Below, piece after piece: positions 14,165 to 21,510 of a stretch of DNA of 21,723 bases; position 1 is the stretch's first letter, and each line of letters starts with the position of its first letter. The notes under the pieces were generated by a model. It saw only the letters and a list, made by a program, of their open reading frames with translations, was not told where the DNA came from and did no database searches. This DNA comes from RGIG9379 sp031553005 (lineage in GTDB: Bacteria; Bacteroidota; Bacteroidia; Bacteroidales; Paludibacteraceae), in assembly GCA_031553005.1 (NCBI GenBank), contig JAVBMA010000040.1:1-21723 (forward strand), written 5' to 3'. The position numbers and the translations under genes are program-made.

Positions 14165-16204
14165 TTAACCTACTTCAGCTCCCGGAGTTGTTGGTTGTGA
14201 GGGTTGAATGACAATCAGCTTTCCATCTGAATTTACAGCCGAAAGAATCATTCCCTGACTCTCTACTCCTTTTAATTTGCGTGGAGGAAAATTGGCAATA
14301 AAACAGACTTGTTTGCCGATAAGTTCTTCCGGATTATAGTATTGTGCAATACCCGATACGATTGTTCGTCCGCCCATTCCGTCGTCTATTTTGAATTGAA
14401 GGAGCTTATCCGCTTTCGGCACTTTCTGGCAATCCAATACTGTTCCTACGCGGATATCCATTTTGGAGAAATCATCGAAAGAGGTGTCCGGTTTAACAGC
14501 TTCCGGTTTCCAGTTGTCCAGCTCGTTTTGCTTTTTTGTATCCAATAGTTTTTGAACTTGGGTGTTTATTACGTCGTCTTCTATCTTTTCAAACAATAAC
14601 TCCGGTTGATTCAGTACATGACCGACAGAGAGCAGGTCTATTTGCCCGAGTTCGTCCCAGCTAAATTCATTTTTATTGATAATTTGACGGAGTTTAGCTG
14701 TGCTGAAAGGTAAAAACGGTTCGAAAGCAATGGCTAAGTTTGCCGTAATTTGTAGGCTGATATTCATAATTGTTTCTACGCGCGAAACATCTGTTTTTAT
14801 CAGTTTCCAAGGTTCGGTGTCCGCAAGGTATTTGTTTCCGATACGGGCAAGGTTCATGGCCTCTTTCAATGCATCGCGGAAGCGGAAGTTATCCAGTTGT
14901 TTTTCCAGTTCCTGTTTGATTGCGGCAAATTCCTGAAGGGTTGCCTTGTCATAATCAGTCAATTCGTTGCGGGCAGGGACTTCGCCGTTGAAGTATTTGT
15001 GTGTCAGTACTAACGAACGGTTTACAAAGTTTCCGAAGATGGCGACTAATTCATTATTGTTGCGTGCCTGAAAATCTTTCCATGTAAAATCGTTGTCTTT
15101 TGTTTCGGGTGCATTGGCTGTCAATACATAGCGTAAAATATCCTGTTTTCCCGGAAATTCTTCAAGGTATTCATGCAGCCAGACAGCCCAGTTGCGTGAA
15201 GTGGAAATTTTGTCTCCTTCCAAGTTTAAAAACTCATTGGCAGGGACATTATCGGGCAAAATATAGCTTCCTTCGGCTTTCAGCATTGCAGGGAAAACGA
15301 TGCAGTGGAAAACAATATTGTCTTTTCCGATAAAATGAACCAGGCGGCTCTCTTTGTCTTTCCACCACTTTTCCCAGTCGTTCGGTAAAAGTTCTTTTGT
15401 GTTTGAGATATACCCGATAGGGGCGTCAAACCAAACATAAAGCACTTTGCCTTCGGCTCCTTCTACCGGAACGGGAATACCCCAATCCAAATCGCGGCTT
15501 ACGGCGCGTGGTTGCAGTCCCATATCCAGCCAGCTCTTGCATTGGCCATATACGTTTGGTTTCCATTCCTTGTGCTCTTCCAGTATCCATTGGCGCAGCC
15601 ATGCTTCGTGTTTGTCCAAAGGAAGGTACCAGTGTTTGGTCTCTTTCAGGACTGGAACGGAACCGGAAATAGCGGACTTCGGATGAATTAAATCCAATGG
15701 GCTCAATGAAGTACCGCACGCTTCGCATTGGTCGCCATAAGCTCGTTCATTCTTACAATGCGGGCATGTCCCGGTAATATATCTGTCGGCAAGAAATTGC
15801 TTCGCCTCTTCGTCATAATATTGTTCCGACGTTTTTTCTATAAAACCTCCTTTTTCATAGATTGTACGAAAGATTCCGGAGGCTGTTTCCGCGTGTGTTT
15901 TGGAGGTTGTACGGGAGTAGATATCAAATGAAATCCCAAACTCTTCAAACGATTTTTTGATAATTGAATGGTAACGGTCAACAACATCCTGCGGAGTTAT
16001 GCCTTCGTTTTTTGCTTTGATGGTAATAGGTACGCCATGCTCGTCGGAACCTCCGATAAATAAAACTTCCTCATTCTTCAGGCGAAGGTAACGTACATAA
16101 ATATCTGCCGGAACATATACTCCTGCCAAGTGTCCGATATGAACAGGCCCATTTGCATAAGGGAGGGCTGAGGTGACAGTAGTTCGTTTAAATTTTTTTT
16201 CCAT
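14165..16204 (-). CDS. metG: Methionyl-tRNA synthetase
   Basis: The 679-residue enzyme charges tRNA-Met (elongator and initiator) with methionine using ATP. Visible features: class I HIGH motif His22-His25 in YANGPVHIGHLAG; the CP-domain zinc knuckle with Cys147, Cys150, Cys160 and Cys163 (TCPHCKNERAYGDQCEACG); the KMSKS-loop variant KISTS at 332-336; an anticodon-binding helical domain (about 400-540); and a C-terminal EMAPII/Trbp111-like tRNA-binding domain (about 575-679, DIRVGTVLDCQKVPKADKLL ... GKQVCFIANFPPRKLKGVES), which also promotes dimerisation. Length and order match the long bacterial MetG1 type. The start ATG lies 58 nt after a -7 promoter element. The gene converges with the efflux operon. 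Confidence 0.98.
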   Translation of the reverse strand: MEKKFKRTTVTSALPYANGPVHIGHLAGVYVPADIYVRYLRLKNEEVLFIGGSDEHGVPITIKAKNEGITPQDVVDRYHSIIKKSFEEFGISFDIYSRTTSKTHAETASGIFRTIYEKGGFIEKTSEQYYDEEAKQFLADRYITGTCPHCKNERAYGDQCEACGTSLSPLDLIHPKSAISGSVPVLKETKHWYLPLDKHEAWLRQWILEEHKEWKPNVYGQCKSWLDMGLQPRAVSRDLDWGIPVPVEGAEGKVLYVWFDAPIGYISNTKELLPNDWEKWWKDKESRLVHFIGKDNIVFHCIVFPAMLKAEGSYILPDNVPANEFLNLEGDKISTSRNWAVWLHEYLEEFPGKQDILRYVLTANAPETKDNDFTWKDFQARNNNELVAIFGNFVNRSLVLTHKYFNGEVPARNELTDYDKATLQEFAAIKQELEKQLDNFRFRDALKEAMNLARIGNKYLADTEPWKLIKTDVSRVETIMNISLQITANLAIAFEPFLPFSTAKLRQIINKNEFSWDELGQIDLLSVGHVLNQPELLFEKIEDDVINTQVQKLLDTKKQNELDNWKPEAVKPDTSFDDFSKMDIRVGTVLDCQKVPKADKLLQFKIDDGMGGRTIVSGIAQYYNPEELIGKQVCFIANFPPRKLKGVESQGMILSAVNSDGKLIVIQPSQPTTPGAEVG

Positions 16205-16262
16205 CTGTGTTTTGTATCTTTTTTATCAAAATAGCGTTTGAGCTGAGAATTTTACAAGGAAA

Positions 16263-16270
16263 CAAAGATA
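16263..16270 (-). promoter_or_regulatory. Promoter -7 element of metG
   Basis: On the minus strand this reads TATCTTTG, an exact TAnnTTTG match, with its 3' end 58 nt before the metG ATG. No clear TTTG -33 box is seen at the usual distance. Confidence 0.55.
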
Positions 16271-16333
16271 TATCAATAAATTGAAACAGGGAGCGGCAGG
16301 GGGCGAAAATACGGTTGATTGTGTCGATTTTTT

Positions 16334-16382
16334 TAAAGAAAAAGACTTCCTAAGTTTTTAAAACTTAGGAAGTCTTTTTCTT
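16334..16382 (-). terminator. Strong hairpin terminator between the Skp-like gene and metG
   Basis: Bases 16334-16355 and 16361-16382 pair perfectly over 22 bp around a 5-nt loop (TTTAA); the core is GACTTCCTAAG/CTTAGGAAGTC flanked by A- and T-runs. Read on the minus strand it lies 29 nt after the stop of the Skp-like gene and is followed by a T-rich tract. The symmetrical A/T flanks would allow it to work in both directions. Confidence 0.85.
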
Positions 16383-16410
16383 TTTATATATAAAGTAAAT
16401 ACAGCCTGTA

Positions 16411-17028
16411 TTATTTTCCTGCGGGTTTGTATCTTGAGTTTAGCTGCTCAATCACGTCGCCTGTAATATTCAGGTAATCTTCGGCGTAGAATATATTATC
16501 GTTTCCGGTATCACTGAAGATTAATTTGTAATGCTTGTCTTGGTTATAGAGTTTGAAGAAAGTATTGATAGTATCTCTCAATTGTGAATTCATCTTTTGT
16601 TGCTCGGCATAAAGTTCCTGAGTCAATCGGCGGTCCATCTCCTGTAAATCCTGTTCTTTTTTCATCAGGCGGGTTTGTTCCTGTTCGAAACTCTCTTTTG
16701 TCAGGAAACCTCCGCTTTCATATTTTTTCTGGAAGGAAATTGCATCTTGTTGCAATTGTTGTTGTTTGCGGCTGATGTCGTTACGGAATTTCTCCTGTTT
16801 TTTCAATAATTCTTCGTTTACTTCTTTTGCAAATTGATAGTTTAATAAAAGGGTGTCTACATTTACGTAAGCAATCGGGAAACTGTCAGGTAAGGAAGAA
16901 TTTGCGGGATTGTTTTTTTGCGATACAGCTTTTTGGGGCGTTTTTTCGCAGGAAGAAAAATGGATAATGTACAGGATGATTACCGCTATACATAAAACAG
17001 AAAGAGCAATTGTGTTGAAATGTTTCAT
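16411..17028 (-). CDS. OmpH/Skp-like periplasmic coiled-coil protein
   Basis: The 205-residue protein has an N-terminal hydrophobic segment (IALSVLCIAVIILYIIHFSSC, about residues 7-27), then a polar linker and the motif FPIAYVNVDTLLLNYQFAKE (about 50-69), the beta-strand and first helix typical of OmpH/Skp proteins (IAYVD...L). A long coiled coil follows (about 70-145, rich in Glu, Gln and Lys), then a second strand with YKLIFSDTGNDNIFYAEDYLNIT and the usual ending (L....). Skp-like proteins hold unfolded outer-membrane proteins in the periplasm as trimers. The Cys at residue 27 could mark a lipoprotein, but the preceding residues (HFSS) are a poor lipobox, so a signal anchor is equally possible. 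It ends before the strong hairpin terminator. Confidence 0.85.
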   Translation of the reverse strand: MKHFNTIALSVLCIAVIILYIIHFSSCEKTPQKAVSQKNNPANSSLPDSFPIAYVNVDTLLLNYQFAKEVNEELLKKQEKFRNDISRKQQQLQQDAISFQKKYESGGFLTKESFEQEQTRLMKKEQDLQEMDRRLTQELYAEQQKMNSQLRDTINTFFKLYNQDKHYKLIFSDTGNDNIFYAEDYLNITGDVIEQLNSRYKPAGK

Positions 17029-17081
17029 ATGAATATAATTTAATTTTTATTTTCGTTAGTCAAACCGTGTAAAATCTACAC

Positions 17082-17100
17082 TTGCATTTTATAAATGCAA
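17082..17100 (-). terminator. Possible terminator hairpin after the 61-residue gene
   Basis: TTGCATTT, TAT and AAATGCAA form a perfect 8-bp stem with a 3-nt loop, 34 nt after the stop of the 61-residue gene and before the Skp-like gene. There is no strong T-run; AAATCTACA direct repeats flank it. It could instead belong to the leader of the Skp-like gene. Confidence 0.3.
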
Positions 17101-17134
17101 ATCTACAATTCATTTTTTATTCATTTATATTGCT

Positions 17135-17320
17135 TTAAGAGTTGTGCCGGGCTTGCTTATCCTGTGTTTGAGCACAATGGATACCTTTTTGTGACAGGGC
17201 TTTGTTATCCCCTATATGAGAGGATGGAAACTTTCCTTTTTTGAAAAGGAAGATTCTAAAACCTAAAAGCAAAACAGCTATTCCAACTAAGATTAATGTC
17301 GGTAACAAAATCTTCCACAT
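17135..17320 (-). CDS. Small single-helix membrane protein
   Basis: The 61-residue product begins MWKILLPTLILVGIAVLLLG, a single membrane helix (about residues 3-23), followed by a basic patch (FLFKKGKFPSS) and a conserved-looking tail HIGDNKALSQKGIHCAQTQD with one Cys. From memory, similar small proteins with a KFPNTHIGGNKAL.KKGI.CAQSQD-like tail occur widely in Bacteroidales, but I do not know their function. An exact -7 box (TATATTTG on the minus strand, 17341-17348) stands 20 nt before the start, which supports it as a real gene. It is followed by the Skp-like gene on the same strand. Confidence 0.75.
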   Translation of the reverse strand: MWKILLPTLILVGIAVLLLGFRIFLFKKGKFPSSHIGDNKALSQKGIHCAQTQDKQARHNS

Positions 17321-17340
17321 CTTCTTTTGAAATTATGAGG

Positions 17341-17348
17341 CAAATATA
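17341..17348 (-). promoter_or_regulatory. Promoter -7 element of the 61-residue membrane protein gene
   Basis: On the minus strand this reads TATATTTG, an exact TAnnTTTG match 20 nt upstream of the ATG. A TTTG -33 box is not evident. The Skp-like gene downstream may share this transcript. Confidence 0.55.
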
Positions 17349-17475
17349 AGTTATCTAATTGTTTAACGAATTGAATTGGCTTTATTTTTCTGAATAATTC
17401 ATATCTGAGCCTTTATTTTAACTAAATTTAAAAGCAGATGCTAATCCTGCAATAGCCTTGTGTTGTTACAATTTG

Positions 17476-17483
17476 TATATTTG
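17476..17483 (+). promoter_or_regulatory. Promoter -7 element of the dipeptidase gene
   Basis: TATATTTG matches TAnnTTTG exactly; TTG triplets occur upstream at 17458-17460 and 17463-17465 but at shorter spacing than usual. The element lies 88 nt before the chosen start at 17572 and downstream of the alternative ATG at 17458, which argues against that earlier start. Confidence 0.55.
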
Positions 17484-17571
17484 CCGCATACTGTTTATAT
17501 ACCTTATACACCCGTACCAAATTTTTCAGGCAGTAGATTGGAAGAGGGTTTTGCAAATAATTTTTAACAGA

Positions 17572-19020
17572 ATGAGTACAATAACAGCGCTTCAGCCCAA
17601 CATCGTTTGGCACTATTTCAACGAAATATGCGGGATTCCGCATCCTTCCAAAAATGAAAAGAAGATTATCGAATATTTAGTTGCTTTCGGGCATGCACAT
17701 CAGTTGGAAACGATTGTGGATGATGCCGGAAATGTCCTGATTCGGAAAAAGGCAACCAAGGGTATGGAAAAAAGGGCATCGGTTGCACTACAATCGCATG
17801 TGGACATGGTGACTGAAAAAAACAGCGGCACGGTTCATGATTTTGACAAAGACCCGGTAGTTACATATATTGATGGCGATTGGGTGAAAGCCGACGGGAC
17901 AACTCTTGGAGCCGACAATGGTATTGGCGTTGCAGCCCAGTTGGCATTGCTGGCTTCGACAGATATCGAACATGGTGATATTGAGTGCCTTTTTACGGTG
18001 GAGGAGGAAACCGGATTGACAGGAGCAAAGAATTTGCAAGCCGGAATGCTTAAATCGAATATATTGATTAATCTGGATTCGGAAGAGGACGGTTGTTTTT
18101 GCATCGGATGTGCCGGAGGCATAGATACGGTTGCAACGTTCCGTTATGACACGCAAGCCGTACCTGAAAATTCCTTCTTTTTCAATGTAAAGGTAGGGGG
18201 CTTGCAGGGCGGGCACTCCGGTGAAGATATTAACAAAGAGAGGGGAAATGCAATTAAGATTCTTGTCCGGTATCTTTGGAATATGAATACCCGGTTTCCT
18301 GTTTTCCTGCAAAAACTGGAGGGAGGAAACCTGCACAATGCGATTCCCCGCGAGTCCTCAGCTGTTGTTGCGATTCCTTATTGTAAAAAAGAGGAAGCAA
18401 GAGTATTGCTTAATCTTTTTATACATGATATAGAAAATGAAATTCCCACGGAAAAAGAGTTTTATATAGACTTGGAGTCGGAAGACGGAATAGGAGACGT
18501 TATTTCAAAAGAGAGCTCGGATAAGCTGCTGAGTGCGTTGTATGTATGTCCGCACGGTGTGATAAAAAACAGTTTTGACATAGACGGGCTACCGGAAGTT
18601 TCAACAAATCTGGCATCTGTAAAAATGAAGGAAGATAATACCATTGTTGTCGCAACGAGCCAGCGAAGTCCGGTCGAATCCGAAAAGCATGATATTAAAA
18701 ACCAAATAGAATCACTGTTCCGGTTGGCGGGAGCGTCGGTGGTTCATGGCGATGGCTATCCGGGCTGGAAGCCGAATGTCCACTCCGCGATAACAAAAAT
18801 AGTGGTTGATTCTTATTTCCGGCTATTTCACGAAAAGCCTGTTGTTCACGCTATTCATGCCGGTCTGGAATGCGGTTTGTTTTTAGAGAAGTATCCAGAC
18901 CTGGATATGATTTCTATCGGGCCGACAATTACCGGCAACCATTCTCCTGCGGAAAAGGTAAATATCCGCAGCGTCGAAAAGTTCTGGGAACATTTAAAGG
19001 ATGTGTTGAAGAATGTGTAG
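17572..19020 (+). CDS. pepD: Aminoacyl-histidine dipeptidase (PepD-type, M20 family)
   Basis: From ATG 17572 the enzyme has 482 residues and starts MSTITALQPNIVWHYFNEIC, the standard PepD start (LQP..VW.YF..IC.IPHPS). The in-frame ATG 38 codons upstream lies before the promoter element and adds an unrelated leader, so I rejected it. Metal-site motifs are visible: SHVDMV with His76 and Asp78, GADNGIG with bridging Asp115, TVEEETGLTGA with the acidic pair near 145-146, LDSEEDG, and GNHSPAEKV near the C-terminus carrying the last His ligand. The lid/dimerisation domain (GGHSGEDINKERGNAIK) is present. PepD enzymes are cytoplasmic zinc di- or aminopeptidases that cleave Xaa-His and a range of other dipeptides. 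No partner gene is linked to it. Confidence 0.95.
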   Translation: MSTITALQPNIVWHYFNEICGIPHPSKNEKKIIEYLVAFGHAHQLETIVDDAGNVLIRKKATKGMEKRASVALQSHVDMVTEKNSGTVHDFDKDPVVTYIDGDWVKADGTTLGADNGIGVAAQLALLASTDIEHGDIECLFTVEEETGLTGAKNLQAGMLKSNILINLDSEEDGCFCIGCAGGIDTVATFRYDTQAVPENSFFFNVKVGGLQGGHSGEDINKERGNAIKILVRYLWNMNTRFPVFLQKLEGGNLHNAIPRESSAVVAIPYCKKEEARVLLNLFIHDIENEIPTEKEFYIDLESEDGIGDVISKESSDKLLSALYVCPHGVIKNSFDIDGLPEVSTNLASVKMKEDNTIVVATSQRSPVESEKHDIKNQIESLFRLAGASVVHGDGYPGWKPNVHSAITKIVVDSYFRLFHEKPVVHAIHAGLECGLFLEKYPDLDMISIGPTITGNHSPAEKVNIRSVEKFWEHLKDVLKNV

Positions 19021-19387
19021 ATTTTGATTCCTAATGGTTTCGAGACAGGTGAGATTTCTCATTACGTTGTATTAGAAATAACTGGGATTCTGTTCTATGT
19101 TATTGTTCAATTTAGGTTGATAGAAAGAAAACGGATTAATTCTTTGGAAATAGAATTTAATGTAGGTAACTTGTCGAATGAAAATAACATTGTTGCCATA
19201 TCTTAAGTTTTATAAAGAATTTATTGTTATGTTTTTAGTAAACAAGTTGACGAGTAGACAAGTAAACAAATCATTCTTATTCTTGTCTACTCGTCAACTT
19301 GTCTAAATGCATCATTAAATCTTATCAATTACTTAAAAAGAAAAATGCTGTTCTAAACAAGTGATTGGCAAAAAGTAATAACCTTCG
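19021..19387. other. Gene-free stretch with a perfect 21-bp inverted repeat
   Basis: No gene is supported in this gap. Its main feature is an inverted repeat at 19242-19262 and 19282-19302 (21 bp perfect, 19-nt loop). The left arm is made of octamer-like units ACAAGTTG, ACGAGTAG, ACAAGTAA. This is the third sequence class in the window with a short tandem unit followed by its own reverse complement. Confidence 0.85.
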
Positions 19388-19427
19388 AAAATATCTACTG
19401 GTGGCTTACCGGTAGATATTTTTTTTT
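19388..19427 (+). terminator. Intrinsic terminator directly upstream of the FISUMP gene
   Basis: AAAATATCTAC plus TGGT pairs with ACCG plus GTAGATATTTT around loop GGCTT (15-bp stem with one G-T pair), followed by a run of T to 19427. The structure ends only 16 nt before the ATG at 19444. It is a textbook terminator for transcription from upstream, or an attenuator controlling the gene that follows. Confidence 0.8.
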
Positions 19428-19443
19428 GAAATTTTGTATTATA

Positions 19444-20301
19444 ATGAAAAGACTAATTTTTTTATTAAGCATTTTTAGTTGTACAGTGCTTGCTGCTGCA
19501 CAAACCGCTACCACAGACGAAGGTGTAGAAATCAACGGCGTGATTTGGGCAACCCGCAATGTAGATGTTCCCGGCACTTTTGTTGAAAATCCCGAAGATT
19601 TCGGAATGTTTTACCAATGGAACAGGGCGGTTGGTTGGAGCAGTACCGACCCCAGGGTGAATCATTTGGGGGGAACAAATTGGAATGGAACCGAACCGGG
19701 TTGGAGTAAAAGCTGGGAGACAAGTAATAATGTATGTCCTGCGGGTTGGCGTATACCTGATTTGTATACTGATTTTGATAAATTATATGGAGCTCCTACT
19801 TATTATGGTGAATTAAATGGGATATATGGGCAATTTTATGAGGGTAGTGAAGGAAAAACATTGTTCTTGCCTGCCGCAGGAGTCCGTGTTCGTGTTGTTA
19901 ACGATTTGGGCGTTCTCTATTGGGCAGGTCAAGGATATTATTGGAGCAGTACGAGTATGGCATATTGCGACCCGGCTTTAGGTTCTAATCACGCATTTGC
20001 ATACCTTTTTTATGATGACCATAATTATATAGGAAACAGGAATTTAAGGGATGCCTATTCTATTCGTTGTGTAAAAGAAGATGTTTCGGGAACATCTTTA
20101 ACATATATCAGCAACGAAGAAATAAAGATTTATACCCGCCCCCATATTATTGTAATAGAGAATGCAATTAGCCCCGTAAGTATCTATAACACCACAGGAC
20201 AACTCGTGGCTCAAGGCACACATACGGAATTTTCCATACCCACAGCAGGTATTTATATTGTTCGCGTAAGTAATCACCTGCAAAAAGTAATAGTCCCCTG
20301 A
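19444..20301 (+). CDS. Secreted FISUMP-domain protein with C-terminal sorting-like domain
   Basis: From ATG 19444 the product is 285 residues; the ATG six codons earlier lies in the terminator T-run, so I rejected it. The signal peptide MKRLIFLLSIFSCTVLAAAQ is clear. The central part is a FISUMP (Fibrobacter succinogenes major paralogous) domain: EINGVIWATRNVDVPGTF (about 23-40), NVCPAGWRIPDLYTDFDKLY (about 94-113), LPAAGVRV, GYYWSSTSM and the terminal SIRCVKED (about 205-212). Residues about 225-285 (VSIYNTTGQLVAQGTHTEF ... AGIYIVRVSNHLQKVIV) resemble a type IX secretion/Por-type C-terminal sorting domain or the DUF6383-like end domains of Bacteroidales. It is probably a surface or secreted protein; the FISUMP function is unknown. 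A low-confidence hairpin (GTCCCC/GGGGAC, 20293-20326) spans its stop codon. Confidence 0.85.
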   Translation: MKRLIFLLSIFSCTVLAAAQTATTDEGVEINGVIWATRNVDVPGTFVENPEDFGMFYQWNRAVGWSSTDPRVNHLGGTNWNGTEPGWSKSWETSNNVCPAGWRIPDLYTDFDKLYGAPTYYGELNGIYGQFYEGSEGKTLFLPAAGVRVRVVNDLGVLYWAGQGYYWSSTSMAYCDPALGSNHAFAYLFYDDHNYIGNRNLRDAYSIRCVKEDVSGTSLTYISNEEIKIYTRPHIIVIENAISPVSIYNTTGQLVAQGTHTEFSIPTAGIYIVRVSNHLQKVIVP

Positions 20302-20365
20302 CAGGGTTCCAAACCTAGCCGGGGACAAAATATATTATAATTATCCGTAATTATACCACCAAAGA

Positions 20366-20520
20366 TTGTTTTTGAGAGATTACTCTATGGTCGGAATGAC
20401 CGCGCAATATGTAAGGATATAAAGAAGAGAGAGGAGGCTTTGCCTCCTCTCTCTTCTTTCCTCCGCACCTGAAAACATGAGTCATTCCGAACGCAACAAA
20501 GTGGAGTGAGGAATCTTCCA
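20366..20520. repeat. Dispersed hairpin element, copy D
   Basis: Outer arms: GAGAGATTACTCTATGGTCG (about 20374-20393) with GGAATGAC, and GTCATTCCGAACGCAACAAA (20481-20500) with GTGAGGAATC. Central stem: 18 perfect pairs, 20421-20438 with 20442-20459, apex TTT within GGC-TTT-GCC, but the stem body (GAAGAGAGAGGAGGC) differs wholly from that of copy C (GATGAAGCGGCGGC). The copy lies in the convergent gap 20302-20649, which has no supported gene. Confidence 0.88.
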
Positions 20521-20634
20521 AATTAGTGGTAATGTTGCGGATAATTATAAAATATATTCTTCTTACATTGCGTCTCCAGATACGACAATAACGCAATATT
20601 GAGTATAAGCGAATTTTTATATGTTTTATTAGAA

Positions 20635-20649
20635 AGTTTCTGAGAAACT
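20635..20649 (-). terminator. Weak terminator-like hairpin after the 204-residue gene
   Basis: AGTTTCT and AGAAACT face each other across one base directly after the stop codon at 20650-20652 (minus strand); as a real hairpin this would be about 5 bp with a 5-nt loop, followed by TTCTAAT. It is a weak candidate only. Confidence 0.25.
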
Positions 20650-21264
20650 CTATTTTACATTTGCTCCTTTTGCAATCATCAGGATAGGATAAACATATTC
20701 AACCATCCATTTTTCCGAATAGTTGAGCTTTTCATTGTAAGAGCGTACATTCCAGCATGCTTGGCGCACGTCGACAGCTTTCCAGTCGTTTTTGGTTAAT
20801 ACGTTGTGGATTGATTTTTCCGTCAGGGAGTGTATCATTTTTCTAAGGAAAGCGGGTAGGCGCAATTTCCATTGCATATCCGTACCGACAGCCATCAAAA
20901 GGTCATTTGAGAATCCTTGGAATATGTAAAAAAAGCTCTGTATATCGGTCTGGCGTTTACATAACTTTTTAATAGAGGAGTCTATTTCATCGAAAAAACG
21001 TTCGCTTAACCCGTAATCCTGCATCAGGATTTTACGTGAGCTTGTTTTTTCGGCTAACCCTAACCGTCCGTTTTGAGTCGGGATTTTCAACATTCGTTTG
21101 AACATTGCCAAGTCCGGTAACATACGGATATTGGTTATTCCTAAGTTAGCGGCTATTACGGATTGAAAATAAACACGGATAAGAGAGATATATTCTTCTT
21201 CTCTTGCACGTACTTTTTCTTCCATTTCCTCTCTTTTGTTCATCAATTTCGAAAGAATACCCAT
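20650..21264 (-). CDS. Conserved-looking cytoplasmic protein of unknown function
   Basis: The 204-residue protein is not assigned to a family. It has no signal peptide or membrane segment and looks almost fully helical: an N-terminal charged, possibly coiled-coil helix (MNKREEMEEKVRAREEEYIS, about residues 8-27), then ANLGITNIRMLPDLAMFKRM (about 39-58), and later an amphipathic part ending in a helix WMVEYVYPILMIAKGA (about 185-200) with mild hydrophobic character. It is monocistronic, with the best promoter in the window (TTTG, 21 nt, TATCTTTG) about 37 nt upstream of its ATG. From memory, uncharacterised proteins of similar make-up exist in Bacteroidales; I cannot give a function. Confidence 0.8.
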   Translation of the reverse strand: MGILSKLMNKREEMEEKVRAREEEYISLIRVYFQSVIAANLGITNIRMLPDLAMFKRMLKIPTQNGRLGLAEKTSSRKILMQDYGLSERFFDEIDSSIKKLCKRQTDIQSFFYIFQGFSNDLLMAVGTDMQWKLRLPAFLRKMIHSLTEKSIHNVLTKNDWKAVDVRQACWNVRSYNEKLNYSEKWMVEYVYPILMIAKGANVK

Positions 21265-21300
21265 AATTTTATGTTTGATTGTGTATTAAAATTAAGTAGG

Positions 21301-21333
21301 CAAAGATAATGATTTTATTCAGGAATCTTCAAA
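21301..21333 (-). promoter_or_regulatory. Full Bacteroidota-type promoter of the 204-residue gene
   Basis: On the minus strand a TTTG -33 box (complement at 21330-21333) is followed after 21 nt by TATCTTTG (complement at 21301-21308). Both boxes and the spacing match the consensus TTTG-N19-21-TAnnTTTG. It lies 36 nt before the ATG. Confidence 0.75.
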
Positions 21334-21450
21334 AACTCTGATTTCTTCATTCTGTTTTGCATTATTATCCCCGCGTTTCTATGCAATATTAATATCCTCT
21401 ATAATGTCAGCCCGTTGGATTCGAAAATGATGCGATGCGCTTATTTGGTG

Positions 21451-21478
21451 GTAGAGACGCAATGCATTGCGTCTCTAC
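21451..21478. repeat. 28-nt perfect palindrome, GTAGAGACG-arm type (second copy)
   Basis: GTAGAGACGCAATG and CATTGCGTCTCTAC form a perfect 14+14 palindrome. The outer nine bases of each arm and the following CGG equal those at 11226-11253, while the inner ten bases differ yet remain palindromic. It is in intergenic DNA. Confidence 0.9.
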
Positions 21479-21510
21479 GGTTTTATTATGCATTAAATTT
21501 AAAGCCTATC

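Noticed and set aside
17458..17571. N-terminal extension of the dipeptidase from an upstream ATG
   Set aside because: The extension precedes the TATATTTG promoter element and does not resemble PepD; MSTITALQPN at 17572 is the normal family start.
19024..19206. 60-codon plus-strand frame just after the dipeptidase gene
   Set aside because: No signal peptide, domain, promoter or start context; low-complexity translation in an AT-rich gap.
20293..20326. GTCCCC/GGGGAC hairpin over the FISUMP stop codon as a terminator
   Set aside because: Loop is long (22 nt), inner pairing is poor and no T-run follows; not listed as a separate feature.
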